NCBI GenBank assembly: GCA_016946835.1
Contig: JACVTC010000079.1
Span: forward strand, 727,001-791,000
DNA from: Neocallimastix lanati (nom. inval.)
Taxonomy: Eukaryota; Neocallimastigomycota; Neocallimastigomycetes; Neocallimastigales; Neocallimastigaceae
Direction of reading: 5' to 3'
DNA: 64,000 nucleotides
This document shows, piece after piece, positions 49,333-60,489 of the stretch; the first letter of the stretch is position 1, and every line of letters starts with the position of its first letter. Under the pieces are notes generated by a model. That model made no database searches. It had not been told where the DNA came from and saw nothing but the letters and a program-made list of their open reading frames with translations. Position numbers and translations under genes: made by a program.

Positions 49333-50142
49333 GAGAGTATAAATATATATGTGACGTGGTACAGATTATATAACTTCCTTCTTGGTGGAAGAGATACAGA
49401 TATTATAAATTTAAATTATAAAAAGGAATTGGTCCCCGAGCAGGGGTGTACTAGATTTATGTATAATAAATCGCCTGAAAGGGGAATTAACTTTACTCTT
49501 ATAAAGTAGATCCACAGTACTGATGAAGAATAGTCGTAAAGTTATATTTTGTGTTAAATAATAACATTATGCGCAATGGTAATGTTATTGGTAAAATTTT
49601 TTTTCTGGTGATCATTCACTGCGGAATATAATGGTGCATTTTTGGAACATTGTAAAAAAAAAGTTACACCCAAGAATAAGTAATACATTTTCATTGTATT
49701 TCTATTATCATGTAGTATTACTATTCTCATGTAAGAATCTATTGTATTCAATTGTATTTCAACTTTATATTTCATGTATCCCGTTGTAAGTGATTGATTT
49801 ACTCTAAATCTTGTTGTAATTTATTTAACTCTTTACTAACTTGGTGCCATTATATTTCATCAATTCAATCAATCTTAGTCATTAAATACTTAATGATATT
49901 CAAATTAAATAATCTACTGAAAAAAGAGCTAAATCAAATTATTTTTCAATCATTCAACAAACTACTAATTATCGAAATTACTTACTCCAAAAAAATATTA
50001 AATTATTACAATTCTCATTATACTCTAGACTTTATCATAAAAACCGACTTTTAATTTTTTTATTTTTTTTGTTTATTTATTTTTAGTTCTTTTATTACTA
50101 TTATGGAAATCCAATATAAAAAAAAAAAAAAAAAAAAAAAAA
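49333..50142 (+). mobile_element. Truncated LINE: ORF2 end, ending in A-tract
   Basis: Opens with GAGAGTATAAATATATATGTG and the YNFLLGGRD-like segment also found at 40671. A CCCCGAGCAGGGG hairpin is at 49435. Later segments resemble the 9250-9380 and 41950-42090 tails (CATGTATCCC...GTAAGTGATTGATTTACTCTAAATCTTG). It ends in a run of A (50118-50142), directly followed by the next LINE. It starts 15 bp after the celB4 duplication edge. Confidence 0.65.
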
Positions 50143-50239
50143 GAATTTCATTCTAAGAGGTTCAAGGTGCCACGGTATTCCAATGGAAAATATGAAACTA
50201 CTCTTTATCCGCGGACTTTGATCTTGACCAGAAATCAAA

Positions 50240-50803
50240 ATGAGAAAACATTTAAAGAAAACTCTGAAAAAATTATATATTAAGGTTTTATCAGTTAAAC
50301 GTATTGCTAATTTTAACGATGTATTCTTTAAAATTAAAATAGTAGGTATTGAAGAAGAAATAACATCTATTACTGAATGTATTGCTAATAGTTTCAAACG
50401 TGCTTCAATTAATGTTATTAATTGTAACAAAAGGAATCATAAATATAGTTTTTCTTCTCTCAAAAGGAAACATTTTACCTTATCAGAAAAAGTGAATTCA
50501 TCACATAATATCAATTTATTCACTACTTCAATCTCAAATACAAGTTCAAGTCAAAATTTAAATTCAAGTTCAAATACAGATTCATGTTCAAATTCTAGTA
50601 CAAGTTCAAGTACAAGTTCAAGTACAAGTTCAAATTCAAGTTTAGGTTTAATTTCAAATTTATGTTTAAATTCAGATTCACGTTCAGATTCAAATTCAAA
50701 TTCCAGTTCAGTCAATTGTAATAATTCCAATCATATTAATAACACTCAAATTAATAATAATACAGTTAAAGAATTTTCTCTATGTTGTCAGTTGGAATAC
50801 TAA
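50240..50803 (+). pseudogene. LINE ORF1-like protein
   Basis: Open for 187 codons from ATG 50240, probably with coding sequence upstream (RGSRCHGIP in another frame near 50157). The N-terminal part KRIANFNDVFFKIKIV...SITECI could be a small RNA-binding fold like other ORF1 proteins. The rest is a Ser/Asn repeat-rich tract (SSTSSSTSSSTSSNSS). Its last codons overlap the endonuclease frame. Confidence 0.6.
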
Positions 50804-51644
50804 TGAATGGACCTTTGATAAAAAAGACAGTGTTGAATTCTTTATATCAACGTACAAACCACTTTTCTTATGCTTTCAAGAAACAGGAAAATGGTTCAGG
50901 TTCTAGCAGTAAATATTCATGTCGAGTATCATTAAAAAAACTATAAACATTTCTTCAAGAAAGCTAATAATGAAATTCCAGATAAAAGAGGACTTTATAT
51001 AGGGTTTCATAATTCTTGTCAAGCCTCTCTTGAAAACAACACTTATGAGTATATTATTTCTTTGTATACTTTTAATTTTTGGAATTTCACTAAATGTTCT
51101 ATTGGTAATGTGTACGTACCTCATAGTGGCCATAGCCTTCATGATAGTGCTGCTAGAATTGAAATTTTGTCATTGATTAAATAGTCACTCTTCTCATCCT
51201 TCAATGTTGGTTGGTGATTTTAATTTACCTACTGAGAAATTAGGTAATTTGTTCTCCAAATTTAGTAATTGGAAAGTTCTACCCTTATGGGGCACCTCAA
51301 TTTCATGGAGTAGAGGCAATAGAGAATCTGATAAAGATCATGCGATTGTCAATGATCATATGTTAGATTTACTTTCATATGGTACTTTTATTGACTTTCC
51401 TCCCATTTCGGATCATAAGCCTTTATTAATAAAAGGTAAATGTTTTTCATTAGATAATTCAGATAATTCTTTCTCTCTGCCTAAAAAGACAGTTAAATGG
51501 GATAGATTAAAATGTATAAATGAGAAAGAATCAATTTATGACAATAACTATTTTAGTGTTTTAGAGGAAGTGATTCCAGATCCTAATATTAGTAATGATG
51601 ATGTTTCTAAGAAATTTATATCAACTTCATTCAATATTGCTTAA
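50781..51644 (+). pseudogene. LINE apurinic-type endonuclease
   Basis: VSWNTNEWTFDKKDSVEFF and PLFLCFQETG (50781-50890) are the N-terminal endonuclease motifs, including the catalytic Glu of QET. A broken stretch follows. From 51204 come VGDFNLPTEK and ISDHKPLLI (about 51405-51430), carrying the Asp/Asn and final Asp-His of the active site. Stops include TAG at 51182 and TAA at 51642. This domain nicks the target DNA that primes reverse transcription. Confidence 0.85.
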
Positions 51645-52199
51645 GAACTTAATATCACGTCAATGTCAAAGGTAAGAAAATCTTTTTTTCATATGTCACA
51701 GAAAATATTTAATTTGCAAAAACTCAAAATGAAATTATATAAAGTCATTAAAAGAAGAGGTTCTTATCATAATTTAGATAAATTTGAAGAATTAATTGAA
51801 AAACATAATAGAATGTGCAAAATTATTCATGATATGTGTAATATTTATAGGAAAAACTGAATACCAACATTTGGATCAATACAGGATGTGAATATATGAA
51901 ATCTGATAACCCAAAGAAAGCTTGGAAATGGCCTAAAACAACAGCAAAAATAGATAAATTTAAAAATATGTCAATTTCTCCAGAAAAGGACAAAAATGGT
52001 AAATTAGCTACTTCTACTAAAGAACAGTTAGAAGTAGAAGTATAGCAAAATTACTATAAAAAAAAAAAACTTGCATCAAGTCATTCTGATATCAATAGTA
52101 CATTAATCGAATGGTCTAATAAATTTTCCAATGGTACAATTAGGTATACGAGACACAATGAATGGGATATAAATCAAGACATCAGTATAGAAGAAATTA

Positions 52200-52795
52200 A
52201 AGAAGCACTTTTTAGCTACTCCAAATTATAAAGCTTCAGGCCAAGATGGAATTCCTATTGAGTTTTATATAAAGCTTTAATTCCTCCGGATGACGAAAAT
52301 TCAGTAAATAATTCTGCTTCTGGTTTAAATTGTTTACAGAATTTATACTCTAGAATTTTTGGAATGGAGAATTTCCTAGCACATGGAATGAAGCAAGTAT
52401 TATATCTATTCCTAAAAAAGGAGATGATCTATCTGATTGTGACAATTATCGAGGCATCTCTCTGATTAACAATGGTATAAAATTCATTTCGAAAATAGTC
52501 ACCAAAAAAGAATTTCGGAATATGGAACTTAAAAATAATTTTATTAGGCCAGAGTAATTTGGGATTTCGTAATAAAGAAGAAAGTGTTAGTTTTTTTATT
52601 TCAATTCGAGAAATTTGTCAAAGGCGTAAAAATGATAATAAAGAAACCTGCCTTGCTTTTCTAGATTTAAAAAAAAGCATATGATTCTGTTCCAATAGGT
52701 AATATTTTATATAAATTAGATGCTTTAGGTATTAGAGGTAAATGTTATCAATTTATAAAAAATCTATATTTGACTTCGAAAGCCAGTGTTAAAAA
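52200..52795 (+). pseudogene. LINE reverse transcriptase, N-terminal half
   Basis: In shifting frames: NYKASGQDGIPIEF (52225), SIISIPKKGDDLSDCDNYRG (52400-52455), then PE-stop-FG-like (TAA at 52554 where LINEs have Gln in QFGFR), and ETCLAFLDLKK...AYDSVP (52645-52695) with the first catalytic Asp. Ends at YLTSKASVKN, where the deletion to the 3' UTR occurs. Confidence 0.88.
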
Positions 52796-53051
52796 TTGAT
52801 GATCATGTTAATCTACATAGTATATATCACACGGAAATTTTTTTACCTTTTGAACTTTTTTTTTTTTTTTTCCATATTATATTAAATTTTCTATGATTAA
52901 TTAAAATTTCATTTTATATAATTTTAATTATTTTTTATTTTTTTACTTAATCTTTTATATTCATTTTATTTTTATTTTTAATTTATATTATGTTTTTTTT
53001 TTTAAAAAAATGTAGTACATAATGATATAATTATCCATTAAATAAAGCACT

Positions 53052-53069
53052 GGAAGTATATTCTCTTCC
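53052..53069 (+). promoter_or_regulatory. LINE 3'-terminal hairpin
   Basis: GGAAGTATATTCTCTTCC forms a 5-bp GGAAG/CTTCC stem and lies just before TTGTCT and the A-tail. The same hairpin is at 41631-41648 and 22631-22648. A weaker GAAG/CTTC form is at 24201-24221 (minus), and decayed forms are at 10124-10141 and 20770-20786. By analogy with LINEs whose RT recognises a 3' stem-loop, it may be the RT recognition site. Confidence 0.5.
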
Positions 53070-53149
53070 TTGTCTAAAAAAAAAAAAAAATTATATATAT
53101 TTTTTTCAATTTTTTAATATACTTTAGATATTTAATTTTCCTTTACATT

Positions 53150-53605
53150 TATTTATAAAAAATAAATTTTTTTTTTTTTTTAATTAATATTTTCATTTCT
53201 TCATCATTAATTATATGATAAAATCTCTTTAAATATCAATAGAGAACCATAATAAATTAAAATTTAATTTTAAATATTATTTTTTTTTTACTATTATTTC
53301 ATTAGGTTACAAATCAATAAATACAACATATATATGATTATTATGTTTATATATTATATAATATATTTGTTTTGTTATATGATTATGTAATTATATGTTA
53401 TATGGTTATATATTATATGTTATAATTTTCTCGAAAGAAAAGACCATACCAAATAATTTATTTTTATTTTAATTTTTTTATTTTTTACTTCATTTACTAA
53501 TTTTTTTATTTTATTTTTAATTATATAAATCTATTCTCTTAGTAAATATTTTTTCTTTTTTGGGGTATTAGATATTTATTAGGAAACATTTAAAATCCCC
53601 AGCAA

Positions 53606-53650
<45 letters not shown>

Positions 53651-53800
53651 GTTTTAATTTATTATGGTTCTCCATTGATATCTAAAAATACTTTATCATA
53701 TAATTAAATAGTAAAGAAATAAAAAAAAATAAGTGTAAAGAATATTAATTATCAAAAGTAAATTAAAAAAAAAATTGAAAATATAATACTATGAGATGGA
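53150..53800. repeat. Imperfect inverted repeat, MITE-like
   Basis: Arms about 53150-53275 and 53644-53800 are reverse complements, with AATTTATTATGGTTCTC at the inner part of the right arm and its complement in the left. The 370-bp spacer is AT-rich with a 40-base A-run (about 53607-53646). No coding. A foldback or MITE element is possible; no target duplication identified. Confidence 0.55.
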
Positions 53801-53983
53801 ACGAATTAACTCCTTCAGGAATATAAAAAAGTACCATAATTACATTACCATCCAAAAAAATAAAAAAAAAAAATATATATATATATATATATATTATTTT
53901 TTATGAATTTTTTTTAAAAATTAATAAAAGTTTGATAAATAAATATTGAAGTTACAAACAATGGCAATAAAAAATAATTGTAC

Positions 53984-54027
<44 letters not shown>

Positions 54028-54029
54028 AT

Positions 54030-54150
54030 TGATTGGAAGATGTTTGGATTTTTTTAACCATCGTCCTCCATACCATGAAAATTAAGATGATCTTCTTCTT
54101 CTCACACAGTGAACCCTACAGAAAGATGATACGTCCCTTAGGGGGACAAA
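54030..54150. other. Higher-GC island of unknown nature
   Basis: A 120-bp patch (GATTGGAAGATGTTTGG ... GATACGTCCCTTAGGGGGAC) directly after a 39-base A-run (53988-54026). No open frame and no recognised RNA. It could be the end of a retroposed sequence. Confidence 0.3.
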
Positions 54151-55215
54151 ATTAAAGAAATATCAAATTAAACCAAAAATAGTTATACAATATAAACAAT
54201 ATAATTTAATATTTTCTTTTTCTTTTTTTTTTTTTGTCTTTTTTTTATTTTTATTTTTTTTTTTTTTTTTTGTTAAAATATATATATATATATATGTATA
54301 TATGTGGGTATTCCTATTTTTTGTTATTTCTATATACCTATTTATCAATATGATATTATTTTTTATAAAATTTATAATCAATTATTATGTACTATTTCAA
54401 TAAATTATATAAAATAATTATAATAAATTTATTCATTACTAATATTTATAATTATGTTAACAATAAAAATAAAAATATATTAAAATATTATATAACACTT
54501 TTAAAATTAATAGAAATTTTCATATTATGTATAAATATACGAAAAATAATAACCACTATTTCAACACAAAATAAAATAAGTCTATAAATTAATGACATAA
54601 AATAGAATTTTTCTGGTTTAATAGAATTTTTTTTATTTTTATTTTTGTTTTTAGTTTTACTTTTGTTTTTATATTTTTGTTTCTAGTTTTAGTTTTAGTT
54701 TTTGTTTTAGTTTTATTTTTATCTTTGTTTTTATTTTTTTTATATGTTTCTTAATTTAATTATATTATATTTTATTTAACTTTATAAAATTAAATACTAT
54801 AATATAAAGATTTTATAATTTTTAATTCTTCTATAATAATATTTAACTCTATTTATTTTAATGCTAATATTTTATTTTAATATATAAATATATTTATATT
54901 TTTCTTTATTAATTTTATCTATTGATTTTTTATTTATTTTGTTAATTATATTTTATTATTATATTATATTATTTTTTTATTATTATAATTTTATTTTTAT
55001 TATTGTAATTTAATTTTTATTTTATTTTTATTTTTATCTTTATTTTTATTTTTATTTTAATTTTAATTTTAATTTAATTTGATTATAAATCATAAATTTT
55101 TAAATAATTTAATAATATTTCTCTATGGCATATATGTTTAATCTCTATAGGTTTTTTTTTTGAAGAAGAAGAAGAAGAAAAAAAATTTTTAATATTTATT
55201 AAAAAAAAAAAAAAT
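54151..55215. other. Low-complexity DNA
   Basis: T-rich hexamer repeats of the TTTTTA/TTTTTG type at 54628-54740 and 55009-55075, otherwise A/T-rich. Frames that stay open here are homopolymer artefacts. Confidence 0.7.
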
Positions 55216-55992
55216 TTAATTTTCTTCAACCTTCATTTGCTTATTTCTACCAATGTATTGAAGTAAGAGAGTACAACTTTCTTTATTGTAAAAGTCTGAA
55301 CTCTTCTTACAAAAACCAGTAGTAGTATCATCATCAAATATACAGTATGGCTTTCCATCAACAGTAACACAATGTTCCTTTTCTGGTGATTTGAAATTAC
55401 TTTCTGGATAGAGACAAAGATATTGGAAGATAGTTTGGTAACTGAAAACAAGACCATTATTATCTTGACATTCCTTTTGATCTTCTCTTGGAGTAATAGC
55501 ATGTCTAACCTTTTCTGGGTAAGAAACTAATGGTCTACTTAAAACGAGACCATTTTGTTTTTGCTTATTGACAAAAGTATGAACATTAGAATTACATGAG
55601 AAGTAACTGTAATTATTACTAGACTTTATACAATCCTTAAAGCTAGTGTATTCTTCATCAATACAGAAAACGGTATCTTCATTGTGGTAGAAACAAGTGG
55701 ATTCCTTTGGAATTTCATCTTCACTTCCGTATGAAATAAGACAAACAGAAGTAACTTCATTAGAGTCATAAGCAGTAACTGGAATTCCAGACTTGGCTTT
55801 ACAACCATCAATAATTGATTTAGATTTATCTTGATTAGCAATATATGAAGATGGAATAGTCTTAGTAGAAGAACCTAAAATAGGCTTTGATTTACTAACA
55901 ACAGAAGGAAGAGTTTTGGTAGTAACTGGAGCAGCATTAACAATGCTGAGTACAGCTAAAACAGAAACGCTTAAAATATTCTTGAAATTCAT
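55216..55992 (-). CDS. Secreted 12-cysteine protein with duplicated six-Cys module
   Basis: 258 residues, no intron. Residues 1-20 form a signal peptide (NILSVSVLAVLSIVNAA), then a Ser/Thr/Lys stretch to about 60. The remainder is two tandem copies of one module with six cysteines each: Cys64, 84, 100, 110, 121, 133 and Cys175, 193, 208, 217, 228, 240. Spacings are 19-15-9-10-11 and 17-14-8-10-11, and both share the pattern C-[I/K]-K-S-S-x2-Y-x4-C near the end, with Cys-Ile and an acidic run before it. This implies three disulfides per module in the oxidising outside or cell-wall space. I do not recognise the family. A dockerin is not evident because there is no [10 protein letters not shown]-like block. 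A carbohydrate-binding, cell-wall or effector-like role is possible but unsupported. Confidence 0.85.
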   Translation of the reverse strand: MNFKNILSVSVLAVLSIVNAAPVTTKTLPSVVSKSKPILGSSTKTIPSSYIANQDKSKSIIDGCKAKSGIPVTAYDSNEVTSVCLISYGSEDEIPKESTCFYHNEDTVFCIDEEYTSFKDCIKSSNNYSYFSCNSNVHTFVNKQKQNGLVLSRPLVSYPEKVRHAITPREDQKECQDNNGLVFSYQTIFQYLCLYPESNFKSPEKEHCVTVDGKPYCIFDDDTTTGFCKKSSDFYNKESCTLLLQYIGRNKQMKVEEN

Positions 55993-58599
55993 TTTGTAAT
56001 ATATATATGCTTTTTTTATTTGATTTGTTTATTATAAATATTAAATTATATTAAATAGTATCTTTTTTTTTTTTTTTTAAATAGTTATAATATTTAAAAT
56101 TTTGTTTTAATATTATAATAATAATATATTATTAAATTAATTTATGATTTTTTTTATATATTTGTTTTTTTTGTTTTTGTTTTTATTTTTTTATTTTTAT
56201 TTTTATTTTTATTTTTTTTTTTATTTTTTTTTATTGATGATAAAAAAAGAAGACCATAAGCAAATATTTATATTTTTTTTTATCGATAATATAAATTTAT
56301 ATATTATATTAATTTTGAAGGTTATATTAAAATAATTTTTAAATTATATAATCAAAAAAAAATTTTCTTATTGATTTAACTATCTATAATAGAAATAGAA
56401 ATAAACATAAAAATCAATAAATAGATATATATATACACATATAAACAAATAAATAGATATATCAAATAGAGTAATTGTTACATTAATTTCTCTAATTAAA
56501 AATTAAAATAAAGTTATTAATATTTCAGATAAAAAAAGAAAAAAAAGAAAAAATAATACTATTATTTTTTAACTTTAAATTCATTATATATTTTTATTAT
56601 TATAAATAGGAAATTATACAGAAATTGGTAACTAATAATATTAATATTAATCTTATTCAAAAAAAATAAATAAATAAATAAATAAATTAAATATAAAAAA
56701 AAAGAAAAAAGAAAATAAAATTTAAATTTCTAAATTTTAAATTTAGAGAACATTTTTATTATAAAATATAAAAAATTATACAGAAATTAATAATGATAAA
56801 TTATATTAATTTTAAATTATATAAAACAAAAAATAAATAAATAAATAAATAAATTAGAGAACAATAATATTAATATCTATATAAAAATGAAAATTCCCAC
56901 TCTATTATTTATTTAATGTATTTTACCTTTTTTATTTACAAATTAATAAACTATTTTTTTTTTTTTTTAATTTTTTTTTAATAATTAACTTTCTTATTTA
57001 AGAGTATTAATAATTAACATTTAATTATGAAATGAATACAAAATAAATTTAAAAAGAATTTTTATGATTATTTAATTTATTTTTACTTTAAAATAGTTGT
57101 AAAAAAAAAAAAATTTTTTTTTTCTTTTTTTTTTTTTACAGATTTATTTATTAATTATACTTCTATTTCAGTAAAAACCTTCATAAATTTAGTAAAATAA
57201 AAATGAAAATTACAAACTCTAATATGTTCTTCTATAATAATTTATATTAAATAGAATACTAAATAAAACTAATTATAGGAAAAATTAAAAAAAATTTTTT
57301 TTTTCTTTTGTATATTCTTTTTATAATTTAAATATTTATTTTTTTTTTTCTTAGTAATTATAACAAAAAAAAAATACTACAAGAAATAATAAAAAATAAT
57401 ATATATTAAAATAATTTAGAATAATTAAAATAATTAAAAATTAAATATATATATATATAGACTTAATATATAAATAGATAATTTATGTATTTATATTCAA
57501 AGTTAAAACTTTTTTTTTTTAAATATGTAGATTATAGTATTGATTATTATGATAGATTTCATTTAAAAATTTTATAATTACCTATATTAATATTTAATAG
57601 AAAAAAGTTTTATTATAAATATATAAAATTAATAAATATATTCTAAAAAAAAAAAAAAAAAAATACCTTTTATTGATTATAGAAAAATTTTTAAAAAAAA
57701 AATTTTTCATTTTTTAATTTTTCTTTTTAAATTATTTTTAATGTAACAATCTTAATTTTAATTTTAATTTTTTTTTATTATTATTTTTGGAACAAAATTA
57801 TTGATAACATCAAATCTATGTAACACAAAAATACTTTTTTTGGCCATTCGTATATTAATAATAATTATTCATATTAAATAAAAAAAAATTTTATTTTTAA
57901 AATTCTATTTATTTATTTTTTATTTATTTATTTATTTATTATGTTTGCTTATTTATTTATTTTGTTTGTTTGTTTATTTATTTGTTTATTTATGTATTAA
58001 TTTTTTTTTTATTTTAAATTTATTTATTAATTCTATTTAATATTTATTTTCTTATTTTCATGAATTATTTATTATTGATTTATTTATTTACTTATATTTT
58101 ATTATATTTTGAATAATTATTGATTATCTAATCACGATATAAAAGTATTTAAAATTAAGAATGTTTCATTATAGTATATATTCATTATTTTTTTTTTTAA
58201 ATATATATATAAAAAAAAAAAAAAAAAAAAAAAAAAGATTTTTGTATATTTTTTATGGACAATTCATTTTAATTAAAATTTAATAATCTTAAATAAATTA
58301 AATGGAAAAAAATAAATAAATATTAATTTTTTTTTTTCAATTTTTTTTTTTTTTATATATATATTTAAATTAATTATATTTTGTACAAAATTAAAATAAC
58401 AAAATAATTAAATACAGAGGTAAACAAATAATAATAATAAAGTTAAAAATATATATATAATTTTTTATTATTAATATAATTCAATATCATATAATTTAAA
58501 TATATATATAATTATATATAATGAATAATATAATAAATAAACGATTAATACATAATAAATCTAAATTAATTTGAATTAACAATTTAAAAAGATATAAAA

Positions 58600-58634
<35 letters not shown>

Positions 58635-59300
58635 AAATAGAATTGAAGATCAGAGTAAACTTTTCTTTTTGATTTTGTTTTTATTACTACTATAAAATTT
58701 TTTATTATAATTATATATATATAATTATTATATTTTATATAAATAATATTTAATATTACATATCTATATTAAATACATTTTTACATGTAGTAAAAATACA
58801 GAAATATTAATAAAGAATTATGATAAATTCTAACTATATTAAAAAAAATAAATTAATAACAAATTTATTTATATAATGAATATAAATTTAAAAAAAAAAA
58901 AAAAAAAACCTTTAAACAATAATATGGACTTTTTATTAATAGTTTTGACTAATCATAAACATTAACCAATTTATGAATATATAATGAAATATATTATAAA
59001 TTTTGTAATGTTAGTAGTAAAATAATTATAAAATGATCATGATCATTAATTATTTTTTTTTTTTTTATATCTATCTATTAAAGATAAAATTTATTTTGAT
59101 GTATTAATAGTATAAATATTTTTATATTTTATTTTATAAATCTTAAATTGTATCAAAGAAAAACAAAAATTTTCTTTATTTTTTTAGTGCTAATAAATAA
59201 TTTTTCAGTACGTAACTTATGCATCAAAGTTTATGGAATTGGAAATAAAAAACAAAAAAAATATTGAATAAATAAAAAAATTAAATAAAAAAAATTACAT
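55993..59300. other. AT desert, no gene seen
   Basis: Long A/T-only DNA with (TTTA)n, (TTTG)n and (AAAT)n runs, for example 57905-58000 and 58594-58635. Some open frames exist but consist of Phe, Tyr, Ile and Lys from T/A runs. I see no splice-linked exons, although very short exons could be missed. Confidence 0.6.
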
Positions 59301-59309
59301 ATATTGAAT

Positions 59310-59357
59310 AAGATATTTTTCTTCAATATTATATTAAAGTTTTTATTAGATTATTTA

Positions 59358-59429
<72 letters not shown>

Positions 59430-59765
59430 CATTATTATTATTATTCTTCAAATAAAATCATTCTGAATTTCTGATTCTATGATTCTATAAATCTTAAGAT
59501 TGGAAAAAAAAAAAAATATATATATATATATATTATAGAGTACAATTATACTTTTATACAATATCATTACTTATTTCAATATATTTTTTACAATTAAAAT
59601 ACTTTTGTAAAGTTTTTACAGAAAAATTAATTATAATATTTTTTAATTTTGTATTTTGTTCTTTTTTCTTTAAATCTATTTTTTTTTTTTTTTCATACCC
59701 ATTCCGAAATTAACATGGCTGTTACTCTTAACATTAATATATAATTCTATATGAATTGAATAGAA
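59310..59765. repeat. Tandem duplication, unit 1
   Basis: Shares ordered landmarks with 59770-60350: AATATTATATTAAA..GTTTTTATTA, an ATT-rich microsatellite ((ATT)n, 59358-59428), CAAATAAA..TCTGAATTTC, a degenerate TTTTACAGAA block, a T-run, and an end CTATATGAATTG. On the minus strand near 59750-59690 a frame reads IELYILMLRVTAMLISEW. Confidence 0.5.
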
Positions 59766-59769
59766 TTTT

Positions 59770-60350
59770 TTTTCATTAATATTATATTAAATAAAGTTTT
59801 TATTAAATTTGTTTAATGATTATTTTATTTAATAATATATCATTATTTATCATTAGTATCATTAGTATCATTATTCCTCAAATAAAAAAAAAAAAAAACA
59901 TTTTGAATTTCTATAATTCCATAAATATTAATATTAGAAAAAAAAAATTATTATGTAGTACAAATAATATTATTAAAAATTATTATTAAATTATTATTAT
60001 TAAATATTTCACTGTGTTTTATAATTAAATACATCAAATAGCATTCCTAATGATTTTACAGAACAATTATTTATAAAAGAATATTTAATATTTTTGAATA
60101 CTTCTTTTTTTATTTTCTTTTTTTTTTTTTTTTTTAAAACATGTTCTTATCCTTAGGTCTTTTTTTTTTTTTAAATATGTTCTTATCCTTAGGTCTATTC
60201 TAAATATTCTAAAGTAAACTAGAAAAGTTAATTTTTAAATTATGTTCTTTTGCTTTTAAAGCAATATATTCTTGTTTCGTACCTTGTTCTGAAGCTAACC
60301 AAGAAATTATTCCTAATATTAATAAATATAATTCTATATACTAACAATTG
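59770..60350. repeat. Tandem duplication, unit 2, with coding-like end
   Basis: Second unit of the duplication. On the minus strand (about 60345-60210) a frame reads LYLLILGIISWLASEQGT then KQEYIALKAKEHNLK before a stop, preceded by TTGTTAG, a possible splice acceptor. It may be a last exon or its relic. A 34-bp direct repeat (ATGTTCTTATCCTTAGGTCT) occurs at 60141 and 60176. Confidence 0.45.
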
Positions 60351-60489
60351 GTTTTATTTATTAACAAGGAATTATATCAAGATTGGCAAATGTATCATGA
60401 ATTATGAAAAAGTATAATTAATAATACTTAATATAAAGGAAAAAAAAAAAAAAATAAATTTTACTATTAATAATAATAAAAATAAAGAA

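Larger units (their letters stand above)
50143..53095 (+). mobile_element. LINE with ORF1, endonuclease and partial RT, internally deleted
   Basis: The most complete LINE here. ORF1-like protein at 50240-50803, then the apurinic-type endonuclease (50781-51450), a linker (51450-52200), RT first half (52200-52793), and a sudden jump to the 3' UTR (52795 on) with the GGAAG/CTTCC hairpin at 53052-53069 and an A-tract. The RT active-site half, thumb and C-terminal Cys/His domain present in LINE B are deleted. Many stops and frameshifts. The endonuclease places it among APE-type non-LTR retrotransposons. Confidence 0.88.

Noticed and set aside
49421-49560. Functional RNA at the CCCCGAGCAGGGG hairpin
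   Set aside because: It lies inside a LINE-derived segment shared in part with other LINE tails, and a single short hairpin is not enough for a separate call.
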